A stretch of 64,000 bases of DNA from Heloderma charlesbogerti (Eukaryota; Chordata; Lepidosauria; Squamata; Helodermatidae), in the NCBI GenBank assembly GCA_026122225.1, contig JANEZZ010000983.1:2294001-2358000 (forward strand), given 5' to 3'. The position numbers and the translations under genes are program-made. The notes beneath the pieces are model-generated. The model worked only from the letters and a program-made list of their open reading frames with translations, ran no database searches and had not been told where the DNA came from. How positions within the stretch are numbered: position 1 is the stretch's first letter; each line of letters opens with the position of its first letter. This document shows positions 21,521-32,594 of the stretch, piece after piece.

Positions 21521-22450
21521 TAGGGTTGGCGGAGAATTTCTCCCCGAAACTTCGGGGGGCTGAGCGCCAATGTTTTCAGCCCTCTGAACAAGTTTCGGGG
21601 AGAAATTCTCCACACACACCCCGCCCCCGCACCCCCCCCAGGACGAGACTTACCTTTGGCGAATGTCCCTCCCGGCGGCGGGTCCGGCCGGCGGTTCGGC
21701 GGGTCTTCGTCTGGGGCGGGAGCGGCAGCTGGTCTTTCGACCAGCTGCCGCCACCGCCATTCCAAGAAAAGAAAAGAAAAATGCCCCCCGTGATAGGCTA
21801 CGTGATGATTAACGTAGCCTATCACAGCTAGATTTGCAAAGTCAGCCGTGATAGGCTACGTAATTTGTCATGTAACCTATCACGGGTGACTTAAAAAAAA
21901 AAAAAAAAAGCGCTTACGGATAATGGCGGCCCCCATAGGGAGCCGCCATTCCTGTTCCTTATTTGGTCGCTGTAGTCTACATAAATCTTTACGTAGACTA
22001 CGGCGAAAATAAGGGCAACGCAAATAGCGTTGCCCTTATTTTCGCCGTAGTCTACGTAAAGATTTACGTAGACTACAGCGACCAAATAAGGAACAGGAAT
22101 GGCGGCTCCCTATGGGGGCCGCCATTTGCGTATGCACTTTTTTTTTAAAAGTCACCCGTGATAGGCTACGTGATGATTTACATAGCCTATCACGGCTGAC
22201 TTTGCAGATCTAGCCATGATAGGCTACGTTAATCGTCACGTAGCCTATCACGGGGGCGTGTTGTTGTTTTTTTTTACTTTTTAATTCGCGGCGGGGCGAG
22301 GCGGGAAGCCTCCCCCCAGGCCTGAATTTCGGCCGGGTGAGGCGGGAAGCCTCCCCCCCCTGGCCTGAACTTCGCGGGGGGAGCAGCGAAGCGCCTCCCC
22401 CCCACCGCAAAAAGCTTCGAGGACAGGTAAGGGACTTTCGTGCACCCCTA
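21521..22450 (+). mobile_element. Palindromic hAT-like element, copy F (long subfamily, 930 bp)
   Basis: Termini are TAGGGTTGGCGGAGAATTTC and TTTCGTGCACCCCTA. Flanks CTTTCT and CTTTCC give only a 6-bp partial match. The sequence closely follows copies A, L and M. The inverted repeat is centred near 22028 on GCAACGCAAATAGCGTTGC, bounded by GGCGAAAATAAG, GTAGTCTACGTAAA hairpins, CATAGGGAGCCGCCATT / AATGGCGGCTCCCTATG arms, and A/T runs. Donors: minus AAAG|GTAAGT at 21648-21653, plus CAG|GTAAGG at 22427-22432. At least five YY1-like ATGGCGGC or GCCGCCAT motifs are present. Most CpGs are intact, suggesting a younger copy. Confidence 0.85.
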
Positions 22451-22529
22451 CTTTCCATCAAGTTAAACTTACAGGAATAATGAATAAGCATTTTCTTGAA
22501 ACCCTCCTAAATTAGACAGTGTTGTTACA

Positions 22530-22612
22530 ATGCAATCGCATGCATGTATTCTTCGAAGTGTTCCACTGTGTTCAATGGATCTTACTCCCAGATAAGAGTG
22601 CACTGCAATAAA
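22530..22612. repeat. Squamate GCAATCCT/AGGATTGCA repeat, worn
   Basis: TGTTCAATGGATCTTACTCC and CAGATAAGAGTGCACTGCAA match the central palindrome of the family seen at 14025. Confidence 0.55.
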
Positions 22613-22920
22613 ACCATAGTAAGCTACCTAGAGGAGTATGTGATCATTTATTAGTGTGCTCTTTCTAACGGAATGAGGGTGGCACAGGTGATCTGTATCA
22701 GTAAGTGAATGGGTGGGGTTGGATCCTGCTTCCTGGAAACCTGGCAAATGTAGGTGAGGGTTGAACCTTATGAAATGGCTGAGAGGATTTTAGCATGTGG
22801 ATGGGCTAAGGAAGGAGGTATTGTTTGCTTGCTGGGGTGGGTCCTTTATTTAGTAGTTGGGGATAGAAATTGTGTTAAAAGCAAATGGTGTTGCCATGCA
22901 CCCAGAAATGATCATTTATT

Positions 22921-23060
22921 TAGGGGTCAATCCTATGCATGTTTAGACAGAAAAGAAGTCCTACAACTCCCAGCATTCCCCAGCTAGCCATGCTGGCTGA
23001 AGAATGTTGGGAGTTCTAGGACTTCTTTACTGTCTAAACATTCATAGGATTGGGCCCTTA
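22921..23060. mobile_element. Foldback MITE (TTTAGACAG family), copy 1 (140 bp)
   Basis: TAGGGGTCAATCCTATGC and TAGGATTGGGCCCTTA are inverted termini. GTTTAGACAG and CTGTCTAAAC, then CTCCCAGCATTC and GAATGTTGGGAG, continue the stem with CCATGCTGGC at the loop. A related, more diverged copy lies at 36669-36800. Confidence 0.85.
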
Positions 23061-23064
23061 GTCT

Positions 23065-24825
23065 CTAGCTTTAGTTTAGCTTCCTTACGGACAGTTTTAT
23101 AGGAGTGCTGATGTTGTAGTGTTAATAGTAAGCACTTATAATTAATTTGATTTGTTACAAATAGTTTGGTCGGTGAGATGTTAGCCAGGTACTCAACCGC
23201 TTCTACATGTGAGCAGGGTTCTCTTTAGGGCCTCTCCAGGTTCTGGACAAGGAAATCCAGTTTATCTCTTCCCATCAGCTATCTACATCACAAGTGACCT
23301 CGGCCTAGGAGCCATTAATAAGATTAGTCCTTATTTTAATATGGGGGAGGGGAAGAGGAATTAGTAATTCCAGAATCCTCACAGTTCCTCAGATCATATA
23401 GGACCAAAGGACCATACCCCATCAACAAAACAAAAAGCAAACGAAGTATAAACTCCATGAGATTCACTCCACAGGTATAATTGACTCTTGCATTCCACCT
23501 TCCATGATGTGTTACTTTGGGCAGAGGGACTCGATGTCCCAAATGCACAGGCCTGGTCAAACGTGCATTGTTGGCATTTGATTACTGAAGCATCTTGTGA
23601 TGACTTATGCTGTGAATGAAACATCACAGAGAGCTAATGCTGTAGGCAGAACATTTATATTGCTTCAAACACAATGATTTTTTTCAGTATGCACAGTTCA
23701 CACATTCATCAGTCAAGTGATATACATGCATGTGTGATACATGGTATCACATGTACATGCATGTGTGATACCATGATGGTCTGATGGTCTCCACCCTATT
23801 CCAGGCTGTATCTGCCTAGGAAACAGCCACCTTTGCTCTGAAGACTGCCGGCTTACAGAAAGAGCAAGTTTCTTATTCCTGAAACCTGTTGAACAAGCAG
23901 GTGCCAGTTTGAGATGCAGCCCTGAAGAATCAACAGCAGTTCTGAAGATCATCAGCTTTAGTGGGAAAGCTGTTCCAATATGAGGACTAAGTAGCCTGCT
24001 GCAGATTCTTTGTTCTGTGCAACCTCTTAGAACCCTGCTGCTGTCTGGGATTGTATTTTAACTTTGATGGACATATTTTGTAATATGATTAATTCCTAAG
24101 AGCTCCTCTCAGATTTAGGAACTTCAACAGGCCAGGTGATTAATGGGGATGACCTGTTATTTTTCAGGAAGGAGTTTATAATTAGAAGCCTTCTCCCTCT
24201 AACTGTTGTCCATAATAATATGACTTTTTTTCTTATTATGCTGCCATTCAGATTGTCTATGGCATGGTCCTCCCTATGGATTCTTCAATTACAATTCCAT
24301 TTTTGCCCTATTTTCCAGCTTTCTCTCTCACAGCACTTTTGAGTATAACACACATAGATCAGATACTGTAATGATCTCTTGTTAGATGTTTGAATGCTTA
24401 TTTTATTTTTAACAGAAACATTTACACTTTCTCATAGGCCAGGAGTGGACAGATGGTAAATCAAGATCTACTGGTAGATCTCTGGGTGATTTGAAGCACA
24501 TGGGCAGACATTTCTGACTCCAATTATTTAACAATGGCAACAACAAAAATCTTCCCCCCACATACAACAACAACAACAACAACAACAAAAACCTATATGC
24601 CAGAAATGAAGAATGCTTGGTGGGGTGGATGGCAAACAGGGGTGGATTTTTGTGTGGACAGACTGTACGCTCAGTTCAGTTCTGATACTCAAAACAAATG
24701 GGAGATAAGAGCTTTTTCTTGCAGGGCAAAGGGGCCCAAGTCAAAGGAAGAAACTGCTAAACAGTCATGTTTCCTTCTGAGCCTTCACCTGAACAAGTTT
24801 ATCCTGCTTATTTCTCAATACATTT
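23065..24825. other. No gene seen
   Basis: Unassigned. CATGCATGTGTGATAC is directly repeated at 23726 and 23758 with an intervening GGTATCACATGTAC, giving a small direct/inverted repeat nest. A (CAA)n run lies at 24564-24588. No exon is supported. Confidence 0.45.
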
Positions 24826-24835
24826 GCAGAGGTTT

Positions 24836-25040
24836 GCCCTCCTTACATGTGAATGGACATGATGTTCATGCTTACTTCTAAGCAGACATGTAGAGCTTGA
24901 TATTTGGGATGCTTTTTGGAAGTGCTGCTGGGTGATTATTTCCTACTTACTTCTGAGCACTTATGCAGAGGATAGTCCTGTTTACCTCTGAGTAGACATG
25001 TTGCTCATGCTTACTTCTGAGTAGACATGCATAGGGGAAT
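24836..25040. repeat. Tandem-like run of the CTTACTTCTGAGTAGACATG unit
   Basis: The phrase CTTACTTCTGAG(T/C)A(G)AC recurs at about 24868, 24945, 24985 and 25010 with GACATG after several copies. This phrase is a normal part of the squamate GCAATCCT repeat, and here it is serially reiterated. Confidence 0.6.
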
Positions 25041-25103
25041 GCTATCTGAAAGTAGAAAATCCTTTCTACTATAATTTGGTAACAATGGAAATTGGGTGTG
25101 TGT

Positions 25104-25209
25104 GGATTTTTCAGCCCCACCACTTTTGTCTATGGCCCTCCCCACCACTGGAATATGGCCCCCAAAAGCTTCTCCAAAATGGAATGTGTCCTTTTGGCTA
25201 TCACCCCTG
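25104..25209 (+). mobile_element. hAT-type MITE 3' half, copy 7
   Basis: CCACCACTGGAATATGGCCC, CAAAAGCTTCTCCAAAATGG and TATCACCCCTG match the 3' part of the 6848-7205 family. Confidence 0.65.
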
Positions 25210-25785
25210 TTATAAACACTAAGACCTTTACCTTCTGGCTTTGCCTGAACAACAGTGTGCTTGATTCACTCACCTCAGGGACCGTGAGGTGCAGAAAACA
25301 CCAGATTGGTCTAGATTTGTCTACAGCTGTCCAGCTCCCCAGCCTGACCCTAACATGTTCATCCAGGGTTTTGTGTTCTAACTCCACTCCATACAGAAAC
25401 AGGATGAACAGTGTGAATTTGTCAAGTAAAAATTCTCCATGCACTGTTATTAGAATGATTAATATCATATGACTGTATATTGCACAATAGTTATGTTACT
25501 GTGCACATTTAATATTTTGAGTGAAATTTGGGTCTGAGATGCCAATAGACTACTGAATGCTTTGCCTGAGGAAATCACTGCCATGTAAGGGCAACCTTCT
25601 ATAACCACCAACCACAATGTACAACATGGAAATGCTGTTAATTGTTACGTAATCCTGTCTATAGAAAGGTCTGGACTCAAGAGCTGTGATTGTATCTTCC
25701 ATGCATGGGGGACATCTCTTCTAAGGAAACCACCTGAGTGGTAGATAAAGATGTTACTGGCTAACACTGTGCATATTGTTTAGGG
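25210..25785. other. No gene seen
   Basis: Unassigned. Two overlapping opposite-strand frames (25092-25472) have no recognised domain. Confidence 0.4.
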
Positions 25786-25790
25786 ATTAG

Positions 25791-26778
25791 TAGGGATGTC
25801 AGAGAATTCTGCCACGGATCTCAGTGAGGCCGAATGCCAGTGCATTCGGCCCCCCAAACTCCGTGGCGGAACGGCCTGCCACCCCCCCGCCCCCCCGCGG
25901 ATCCCCCCCGGGATGAGACTTACCTGGGGCGGATCTTCCGGGCAGTGGCAGCGGCTGCAGCGGTGGCGGCGGCCGGTCTTCCGACCAGCTGCCGCCACTG
26001 CCATTTCCAGGCTTGTGTATTAAAAAAAAAAAAAAGACGTGATAGGCTACGTAAAGATTTACGTAGCCTATCATGGCTAGGTTTTTAAAAAAAGACAAAA
26101 AAGACGTGATAGGCTATGTAAATTTTTACATAGCCTATCATGGTTGGGTGGGTTAAAAAAAAAAAAACACATACGCAAACGGTGGCGGCTACGTCCGCCG
26201 CCATTTGCGTTCCTCCTATTTACCGTCTTAATCTACGTAAATATTTACATAGACTATGAGGGCGAAAAGAAAGGGGAACGCAAATAGCGTAGTGGGCGCT
26301 ATTTGCGTCCCTTTTTCATTCACCATTTTAGCCTATGTAAATCTTTACGTAAAAAGATTTACGTAGGCTAAAACGGTGAATGAAAAAGGGACGCAAATAG
26401 CGCCCGCTACACTATTTGTGTTCCCCTTTCTTTTTTCCGTCATAGTCTACGTAAGTATTTACATAGATTAAGACGGCCAAAAAGAAGGAACACAAATGGC
26501 GGCAGCCGTAGCCGCCGCCATTTGTGTACGTGGTTGGTTGTTGTTGTTTTTTACCCAGAAGCCAGAAATCTGGCTGCGGACGGCTCTGGCCAGGCCGGGC
26601 CGGGCCTGGCCAGCTGCTCCGCAGAGCTGCTGTGGAGCACAGCCAGCCATTCGAGGATTCCGGGGGGAGGAACGGAGCGCCTCCCTCCCCGGCCAGGATT
26701 CTGGGGGGAGGGACGGAATACCTTCCCCCCACCATCAACATAATCCGCGGAAAGGTAAGTCACTTTCGTACATCCCTA
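25791..26778 (+). mobile_element. Palindromic hAT-like element, copy G (988 bp)
   Basis: Termini are TAGGGATGTCAGAGAATTC and TTTCGTACATCCCTA. GATTAG abuts both ends (6-bp match). The alpha arm folds as GGCCGAATGCCAGTGCATTC with a short loop. The core is centred near 26350 on TAAATCTTTACGTAAAAAGA, flanked by CGTAGGCTAAAACGGTGAAT and its complement, then CAAATAGCGCCCGCTAC and CGGCGGACGTAGCC blocks. Donors: minus CAG|GTAAGT at 25918-25923, plus AAG|GTAAGT at 26755-26760. The core differs from subfamily A/F/L in using GGGACGCAAATAGCG, but has the same plan. Confidence 0.85.
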
Positions 26779-26779
26779 G

Positions 26780-27495
26780 ATTAGAACCTGTGAAGTTCTG
26801 TATGAGGTAAGTATAGCTTCAGTAGTCAATTCCTAGCCTGTAAACAAGCATCATAAATGCCCTGGCCCCATCCATCAGTTTCTGTTGCACATAGAAGCAC
26901 CAACGCATCCATAGAGCTCCTCCAACCCCATCTTTACCCTTTACATTTCGGTGGAGGAGACAGATCCATATTTATTCCTTTGGACACACACATCTCCTCC
27001 CTCAATACAATAGAAGTGAATGGAGCAGCCAATGTATGAAAACACTCCATATCTGTACTGGAGCATGGGCAAAAGCAGGTCCAGAATCATAGCATTAATG
27101 AATCAGGTCCAAGGAGCCACTCAAACTTCAAGCTTATTGAGAAGTCTCTCCCTGCCACATGAAAAGCAAACTAGCCATAATCAATTTACTACAGTTTTCA
27201 CAAACTGATCAGGCAATTTCTTTTATCACCATTCTCAACATTTCAAAGCAATTCTAATGGTAATTTCAGCAGAGCTGGAAGCTGTCCTTTCAGGATGAAT
27301 GTCCTTATTTCTATTATTATTTAGAACTAGTAAGATGACCATCAAATAGCAGGGATGTTCAAAATCCACAGCATGGCTCAGCTCGACATTTAGAATTGGA
27401 ATGTTCAAACATGCATAGGGAAGAGGACAAAAGGAGAATATTGGTCTCTGGCAGGGGCGTTGCTAGGGTCTTAAAAGATCCAGGGCACAAGCCCA
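26780..27495. other. No gene seen
   Basis: Unassigned sequence between copy G and a microsatellite cluster. Confidence 0.4.
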
Positions 27496-27499
27496 TAAC

Positions 27500-27502
<3 letters not shown>

Positions 27503-27541
<39 letters not shown>

Positions 27542-27652
27542 GTACGTGAGCGTGCGTCTGAGCACACATCTAATATATGTGTGTGTGGTGTGTGTATGCA
27601 GTGTGCTTGCATGTGTATATAGATTACATACATACATACATACATACATAAG
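27503..27652. repeat. (AT)n(AC)n and (ATAC)n microsatellites
   Basis: ATAT then ACAC repeats at 27503-27542, GT-rich text, and an ATAC run at 27628-27652. Confidence 0.9.
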
Positions 27653-27654
27653 AA

Positions 27655-28490
27655 GTGTGCACTGACCCCCCGACCCCACTTCAACTCAGACCCTGATTTA
27701 GCATTTTGGAAAACATCCCACTTCTGCTCTGGCCAATTTGTCGTCAGACCACTTCAGCTCAGCACCAAACCTGAGTCAAAGTTTGGAAAAATGAGTCTTG
27801 ATGCTTCCTGTTGACTACCACGAGAAATTAGGGAAAAAACTAACTTTTTTCTCTTGGTCAGAACTGGATAATTTCAGGCATAGTAGCCCCCTAGAAGAGG
27901 ATTACACCTGCCCAATGTCAGAAAAATAAGTGCAGTTTATATTTTGATTTTCTTTTAAAGGGAACTGCCAATAATGTTTAAATTCTTTGGAAGAATTGCA
28001 TAAAAATTCCAGGATTCGTTGTTCCATCAGAGGAGATCATGTCTGCCAAATTTCAGAATGCTAGCCACAAGGGTTTTTGTACAAGGGTGGCCTTGACATT
28101 TTGAGGTTTCCAAAAGAAGACATACTTCTCTCCCAATGGTCCTTGTGGAAAATTACAGACAGCCTTCAGTTGTCCCTAAGTAAGAAACCAGCAAAGTTTC
28201 AGAAGGATAGGTGCAGCAGTTCATGTGGAAGGGGAGTTCTCCAGTTTGGGAGAGGGAGTGATTTACTTTCCCTTCCATTCACCCCTTCCCCAATAGTTTT
28301 TGGGTAAATTTGTATGAAAATGCACAGGTCATTAGAGGTGTCCCCCAGGAAAGAAACCTGCAAAGTTTCTGAAGGATATACATGCATTCTAATTTAGAAT
28401 TATTAGAATTTATTTACATTTCACCAACGTTAGCAGCAGGGGTGGGAAGTTGCTATTGCACTTGTGTCCTGCTTGTGGGTTTCTCATGGG
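27655..28490. other. No gene seen
   Basis: Unassigned. GAAACC(A/T)GCAAAGTTTC(A/T)GAAGGATA occurs twice (about 28187 and 28350), a 160-bp-spaced degenerate direct repeat. Confidence 0.45.
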
Positions 28491-28494
28491 CATC

Positions 28495-28560
28495 TGGTTG
28501 GTCACTGTGTGAACAGACCTTGGTCTGATGCAGCATGGCTCTTCTTATGTTCTTAAACAG
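28495..28560 (+). mobile_element. SINE tail fragment
   Basis: TTGGTCACTGTGTGAACAG, CTTGGTCTGATGCAGCATGG and CTCTTCTTATGTTCTTA are the 3' tail blocks of a widespread squamate repeat. The head is missing. Confidence 0.6.
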
Positions 28561-28561
28561 A

Positions 28562-29030
28562 GTGCCTCTGAGCATGTGCAGATTGCTTTTCTTGCACCAC
28601 TGAGCATTCTCCACCTACCAATTCTATTCCCCTCCATGCAACCATCCCTCCTCTTCCTACCATCCTCCAGCAACTCTTCATAAAAACAGATGTCTTGTTT
28701 TGTGCAACTCTCCTCTACCTCCTCCTTGTTATGCACAAGATCTCATTGTATCTTCCTCCCCATCCCTTCATTTGTGCCAAGACTTCACCAGGATTCAGCC
28801 AACGAGTCTGTTTTCAAAACTTGGGCTAAGTTATGGAGAAACTCTGAGCACAGACTAAGTGCCTTTCCCTCACCAATGAAGCTAGAGTTCATGCAAAAAA
28901 AAAACCCAAAGCCACAAATGACAAAACATGCACAAGGCTGAGCTGAAACGGTAGTCAATTCTTTAGATGGAATTGGGTAGGCACTGTATTAAGCTTGCAG
29001 TACCATGCTCACAACTCAGGACTTATTTCT
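28562..29030. other. No gene seen
   Basis: Unassigned. Short frames only. Confidence 0.4.
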
Positions 29031-29084
29031 GAGTAAACAGTAAACTTCAAGGTGCAAACCTCCCTGCAAAAGTAACTTGTGCTG

Positions 29085-29165
29085 GAATCCTATGCACACT
29101 TTCCTGAAGGTAACCCTCATTGAACATAATGGGGCTTCTGAGTAGGCATACATAGGCTTGTATAA
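29085..29165. repeat. Squamate GCAATCCT repeat, worn
   Basis: GGAATCCTATGCACACTTTC, AAGGTAACCCTCATTGAAC and TCTGAGTAGGCATACATAGG match the family. Confidence 0.55.
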
Positions 29166-29239
29166 ATGAGCAGCATTTATCTCCCCTCCACTTAAAAAAC
29201 AAACCAAAAACTCATATTTTTTATTAAAGCTTTCTGTTC

Positions 29240-29438
29240 ATAGAAACATAGGAAGCTGCCTTATGCTGAGTCAGACCCTGGGTCCATCTAGCCCAGAATT
29301 GTTGACACTGACTGGCACAGCGGTTCTCCAGGGTTTCAGGCCAAATTCTTTCCTAGCCCTACCCGGAGCTGCTGGGGATTGAACCTGGGACCTTCTGCAT
29401 GCCAAGCATGTGCTCCACCACTGAGCTACAGCCCTTCC
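29240..29438 (-). mobile_element. tRNA-derived SINE, antisense copy
   Basis: On the minus strand the head reads GGGCTGTAGCTCAGTGGTGG with a B box GGTTCAATCCC near 29380, and the body ends in CTGACTCAGCATAAGGCAGC. It is the same family as 11567-11768, better preserved at the head. It sits next to the beta-arm fragment beginning at 29472. Confidence 0.87.
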
Positions 29439-29471
29439 TATTGCTGGATAATGGCAACTGACAAACAAAAC

Positions 29472-30024
29472 AGCCTGCGAGGATTCCGGGGGGAGGGACG
29501 GAGCGCCTCCCCCCACCTGCGGAACCCGGCGGAGCCAGGTAAGCAGGGTTTCGTACACCCCTATCCGGCAGCATCAGCAGCTCTGGGTGGTCTTTCGGCT
29601 GCTGCCGGGCTGTGGCCGCAAATGGCGGCCACTATGCCAGCCGACATTTGCGTCCCTGCCAAGCCGTGATAGGCTATGTAGATACTTATGTAGCCTATCA
29701 CGGCTTGGCAGGGACCCAAATGGCATAGCGGCCGCCATTTGCGTCCCTGCCTTTTGCCGTGATAGGCTACATAAATATATATGTAGCCTATCATGACCTC
29801 CACAAGGACACAAATGGCGGCCGCTACAGCGGCTGCCATTTGCAGCCAGCACAGCCCAGCAGCAGATGGAAGTCCGGCTGTGGGTGGCCCCAGCCAGCAG
29901 CTCCTCAGAGTCACCACAGAGCGCAGCTGGCTGGGGAGGACTCCAGGGGGAGGGACAGAGCGCCTCCCTCCCCCCACCGCAGATGCCCGCACCTGGAACG
30001 CGGTAAGGGATTTGTACATCCCTA
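29472..30024 (+). mobile_element. Palindromic hAT-like element fragments, copy H
   Basis: Two pieces abut. 29472-29563 is a lone beta arm (GAGGATTCCGGGGGGAGGG, donor CAG|GTAAGC, end TTTCGTACACCCCTA). 29564-30024 lacks the alpha arm, starting in the CGGCAGCAGC-rich part, and holds CAAATGGCGGCC and GATAGGCTA(T/C)(A/G)TA hairpins, then a second right end TTTGTACATCCCTA with a worn donor GCG|GTAAGG. No target duplication can be assigned. It probably results from deletion or recombination between two insertions. Confidence 0.7.
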
Positions 30025-30099
30025 ATTAGTATTGATTGATAAGGATGCAAGAGAAGTCCAAATACACTCCAATCATCTTCTTCCAGAGACTCACCTAAG

Positions 30100-30540
30100 T
30101 CATTCTCCCATGGCCACACATCAGGTGGCCCGGTTTAAGGTTTTGGTGTTGATTTATAAAGCCTTCAACAGCTTGGGACCAGGGTTCCCAAGAGATTGCC
30201 TACTCTTGTATAGACCTGCCCAAATACTGTGTTCATCTTCAGAGACCCTCTTGCAGATGCTCATCTTTATCTCATCTGAGAACTTTATCTGTAGTGGCAT
30301 TCGTGCTCTGGAATAGCGCCTTCCCCCAGATATAAAATATGTGCCAACATTATTACAACATTTTTTTTTTTATGCCAGCTATTATGGTTTTAAGTTGTTC
30401 TTAACCAGTAACTATGTTGGAGAGTCTCATCAAGTTGCAGAGATTTGCATTTGGAATTTTTATAGTTCTTACACCACCTGGAAATGATAACATGACGGGC
30501 GGTATATAAATATGGAAGATAAATAAATAAAATAAATGTA
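30100..30540 (+). mobile_element. L2-type LINE 3' end
   Basis: The translation includes RFKVLVLIYKAFNSLGPGF and FPRDCLLLYRPAQ, the conserved C-terminal end of L2 reverse transcriptase. It is followed by an untranslated tail with GACGGGCGGTATATAAATAT and an AATAAATAAA run. It is 5'-truncated and non-functional. Confidence 0.85.
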
Positions 30541-30544
30541 GAAT

Positions 30545-31001
30545 TAGGGATGGGCAAACCTGTCAGTTTCACTTTCTCCCACATTTGGATTTTTTTGACT
30601 CTAAAGTTCTTTCTCTCCCAAATATGAACCTTGCAAATGTTGGCAAATTCTTATCAAAAACGAACTGAAATGCAATTCTTACCCTCTGCACCAACCAATT
30701 CAATAAGTACAGCATGGCTACAGCATGGCGAGGACCATGATTTACCTGCCTGCCATATTGCTGTTAAAGATGAGGTACAAAAGAGGTCTCAGCCCTAATT
30801 CAGCACTAACATGGTTGAATACACAGGGATTCAAACCCAGACCTTTAAGAGCTAAGCACTCAAAACCCTGGACTTGGATGGATGAATCCATCAGTTTCAG
30901 ACAGTTTCTCCCAAACTCATTATTGGACTAGAGAAACAGTTTCATATCTCTCCTGAATATGGACAATTATTTGAATTTTGGTAAATTCTCACCCATCCCT
31001 A
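30545..31001. mobile_element. hAT-like element with TAGGGATGGGCAAA ends
   Basis: TAGGGATGGGCAAACCTG and AAATTCTCACCCATCCCTA form a terminal inverted repeat about 457 bp apart. Flanking octamers TGTAGAAT and AATACATC do not match. The interior lacks hairpins. A related left end occurs at 62193. Confidence 0.55.
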
Positions 31002-31004
31002 AAT

Positions 31005-31595
31005 ACATCCATCCATTCCACTCCCCACTCCAGATAATAGAATGCCCTTTTTGTGCCCCTTTCAGTTTGTGGTGTAAGAATTTGCCTAATAATTATTACT
31101 TTATAAAAGCCATTACAAATTCTCACATGTAATATGTATTTATTTAGAAAGTATGCAGTGAGATGTCATCCCCTCCCCCACGATACAAGTAGCAAAAAGC
31201 ATTTGTTCAATACTGTGAAGAAAATGAGGCGCACAGCTCATTCTTGTTCATGCAAAAAAGAGAGAGGCTGCATTTTATCTCTCCTCCTGCAGTGCTGACT
31301 TTTAAAAAAATTTTATCCCACATTTAAGCAGCAAATTCCAATTACATCGTCTATATCTTCTGTGGAAGCCTATTGTGTTGAAACTGCTTAATTCTCTCCA
31401 GTATATTAATGAGTAAATAGGAACTCTAATTATGATAGACTCAGTACAGTAGGTTCAATCCCACAGTCCCTTTTCTTGTAGAACTCCAATTGTAGGATCA
31501 AGCCCTTTACAATTTTCAATTTCATCATTGGGGGGGGGCATTTCAGAATTAGTACAACTCATTTCTCAATATGTCTTCACTGAGTGTAGTCCAAA
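31005..31595. other. No gene seen
   Basis: AT-rich unassigned sequence with a G9 run near 31530. Confidence 0.4.
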
Positions 31596-31604
31596 GCCCT
31601 AGAG

Positions 31605-31742
31605 CAAGGGTGGGGAAACTGTAGCCCTCTTGATATTGTTGGATTACAACTCCCATCATCCCTGATAATTGTCCATGCTGGCTATGGCTGATGGGAGTTA
31701 TAGTCCAACAACTTCTGGAGGGCCATACATTCCCCATCCATG
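31605..31742. mobile_element. Foldback hAT-type MITE (TCCAACAA family), copy 2 (138 bp)
   Basis: Ends CAAGGGTGGGGAA and TTCCCCATCCATG are inverted. The flanks CCCTAGAG (31597-31604) and CTCTAGAG (31743-31750) match at 7 of 8, an hAT-type duplication. The stem includes ACAACTCCCATCATCC and CTGATGGGAGTTATAG. Confidence 0.88.
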
Positions 31743-31937
31743 CTCTAGAGGGACCCTATGCACATATGGAGACTTGTGTATATGGGGCTTCCCTTTTACC
31801 ATTCTCCAACTGAAATAGAAGAATGGGGCAGCCCCTTTGCATCTGGAAGAGGGTTTGTTTGACACTGTGTGTAGGCACCTTGGAGCCATTGCCTCAATCC
31901 AGCAAGGCTACTATTCATAAAGAAGCAAGCTTTTGTG

Positions 31938-32380
31938 TAGAGATGTAAGAACTCACCCTAGCTTGGTTTCTCCAGGCGCTCACCGAAGCGGCGTCCCCGC
32001 TTGCACGCCCCAAGACCTGCGCGTGGGCTGCCCACGAGCTCGGCAAGTTCCCCGGGGTCACCGCGATCCCGTTCAGTGAGCACCCGCCATGTTTGCGCCT
32101 TTGATTGCTATGTAAAACAGGAAGTTTTAAAAATGTGCATATTTAAATAAAATGTGCATATTTAAATATGCACATTTTTTAACTTCCTGTTTTACGTAGC
32201 AATCAAGATGCAAAAATTGTGGGTGCTCACCGAACGGGATCGCAGTGAGTCTTGGAGAGCATGAGTGGGCACCAGCGGGGGGCGAGCAAGGACAGCGTCT
32301 TAGCAGGCGCAGTCCAGGGGTTGTGGGCAGGGGGAGTCTGACAAATTCCCAGACCCAGTCGGGCGCCCATGACATCCCTA
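31938..32380. mobile_element. Palindromic hAT-like element R with a different hairpin (443 bp)
   Basis: Starts TAGAGATGTAAGAACTC and ends GCCCATGACATCCCTA. Flanks CTTTTGTG (31930-31937) and CTTTTGCG (32381-32388) match at 7 of 8. The core is a long inverted repeat: GCGATCCCGTTCAGTGAGCA near 32062 pairs with TGCTCACCGAACGGGATCGC near 32224, and ACAGGAAGTT pairs with AACTTCCTGT, with ATGTGCATATTTAAAT at the centre. Each arm carries an ETS-like ACTTCCTG. A minus-strand GGTGAGT donor lies near 31952. It has the same architecture as the main family but an unrelated stem sequence. Confidence 0.75.
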
Positions 32381-32594
32381 CTTTTGCGCATTCAGCCGAT
32401 ATGAATGGGCATCTGGAAGCACATCTTCATCTATGTTGCAGTGTTAATCTAGCATCATTGAATTACTTCTCTTGGTATGGGAGGAGATGTGTATAAATCT
32501 GGGGATGACTAGCAACAAGTAATATTAGAATTGTGTTTAGTATACTCCATTACAATTTTTAAAATTGAAAACAGCAAATCATCTTCCTGCCCCG

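Noticed and set aside
21521..22450. Tc1/mariner or TA-target element, because the ends read TA...TA
   Set aside because: Eight related copies have perfect 8-bp duplications outside these terminal TA bases, which fits hAT and not a TA-only target.
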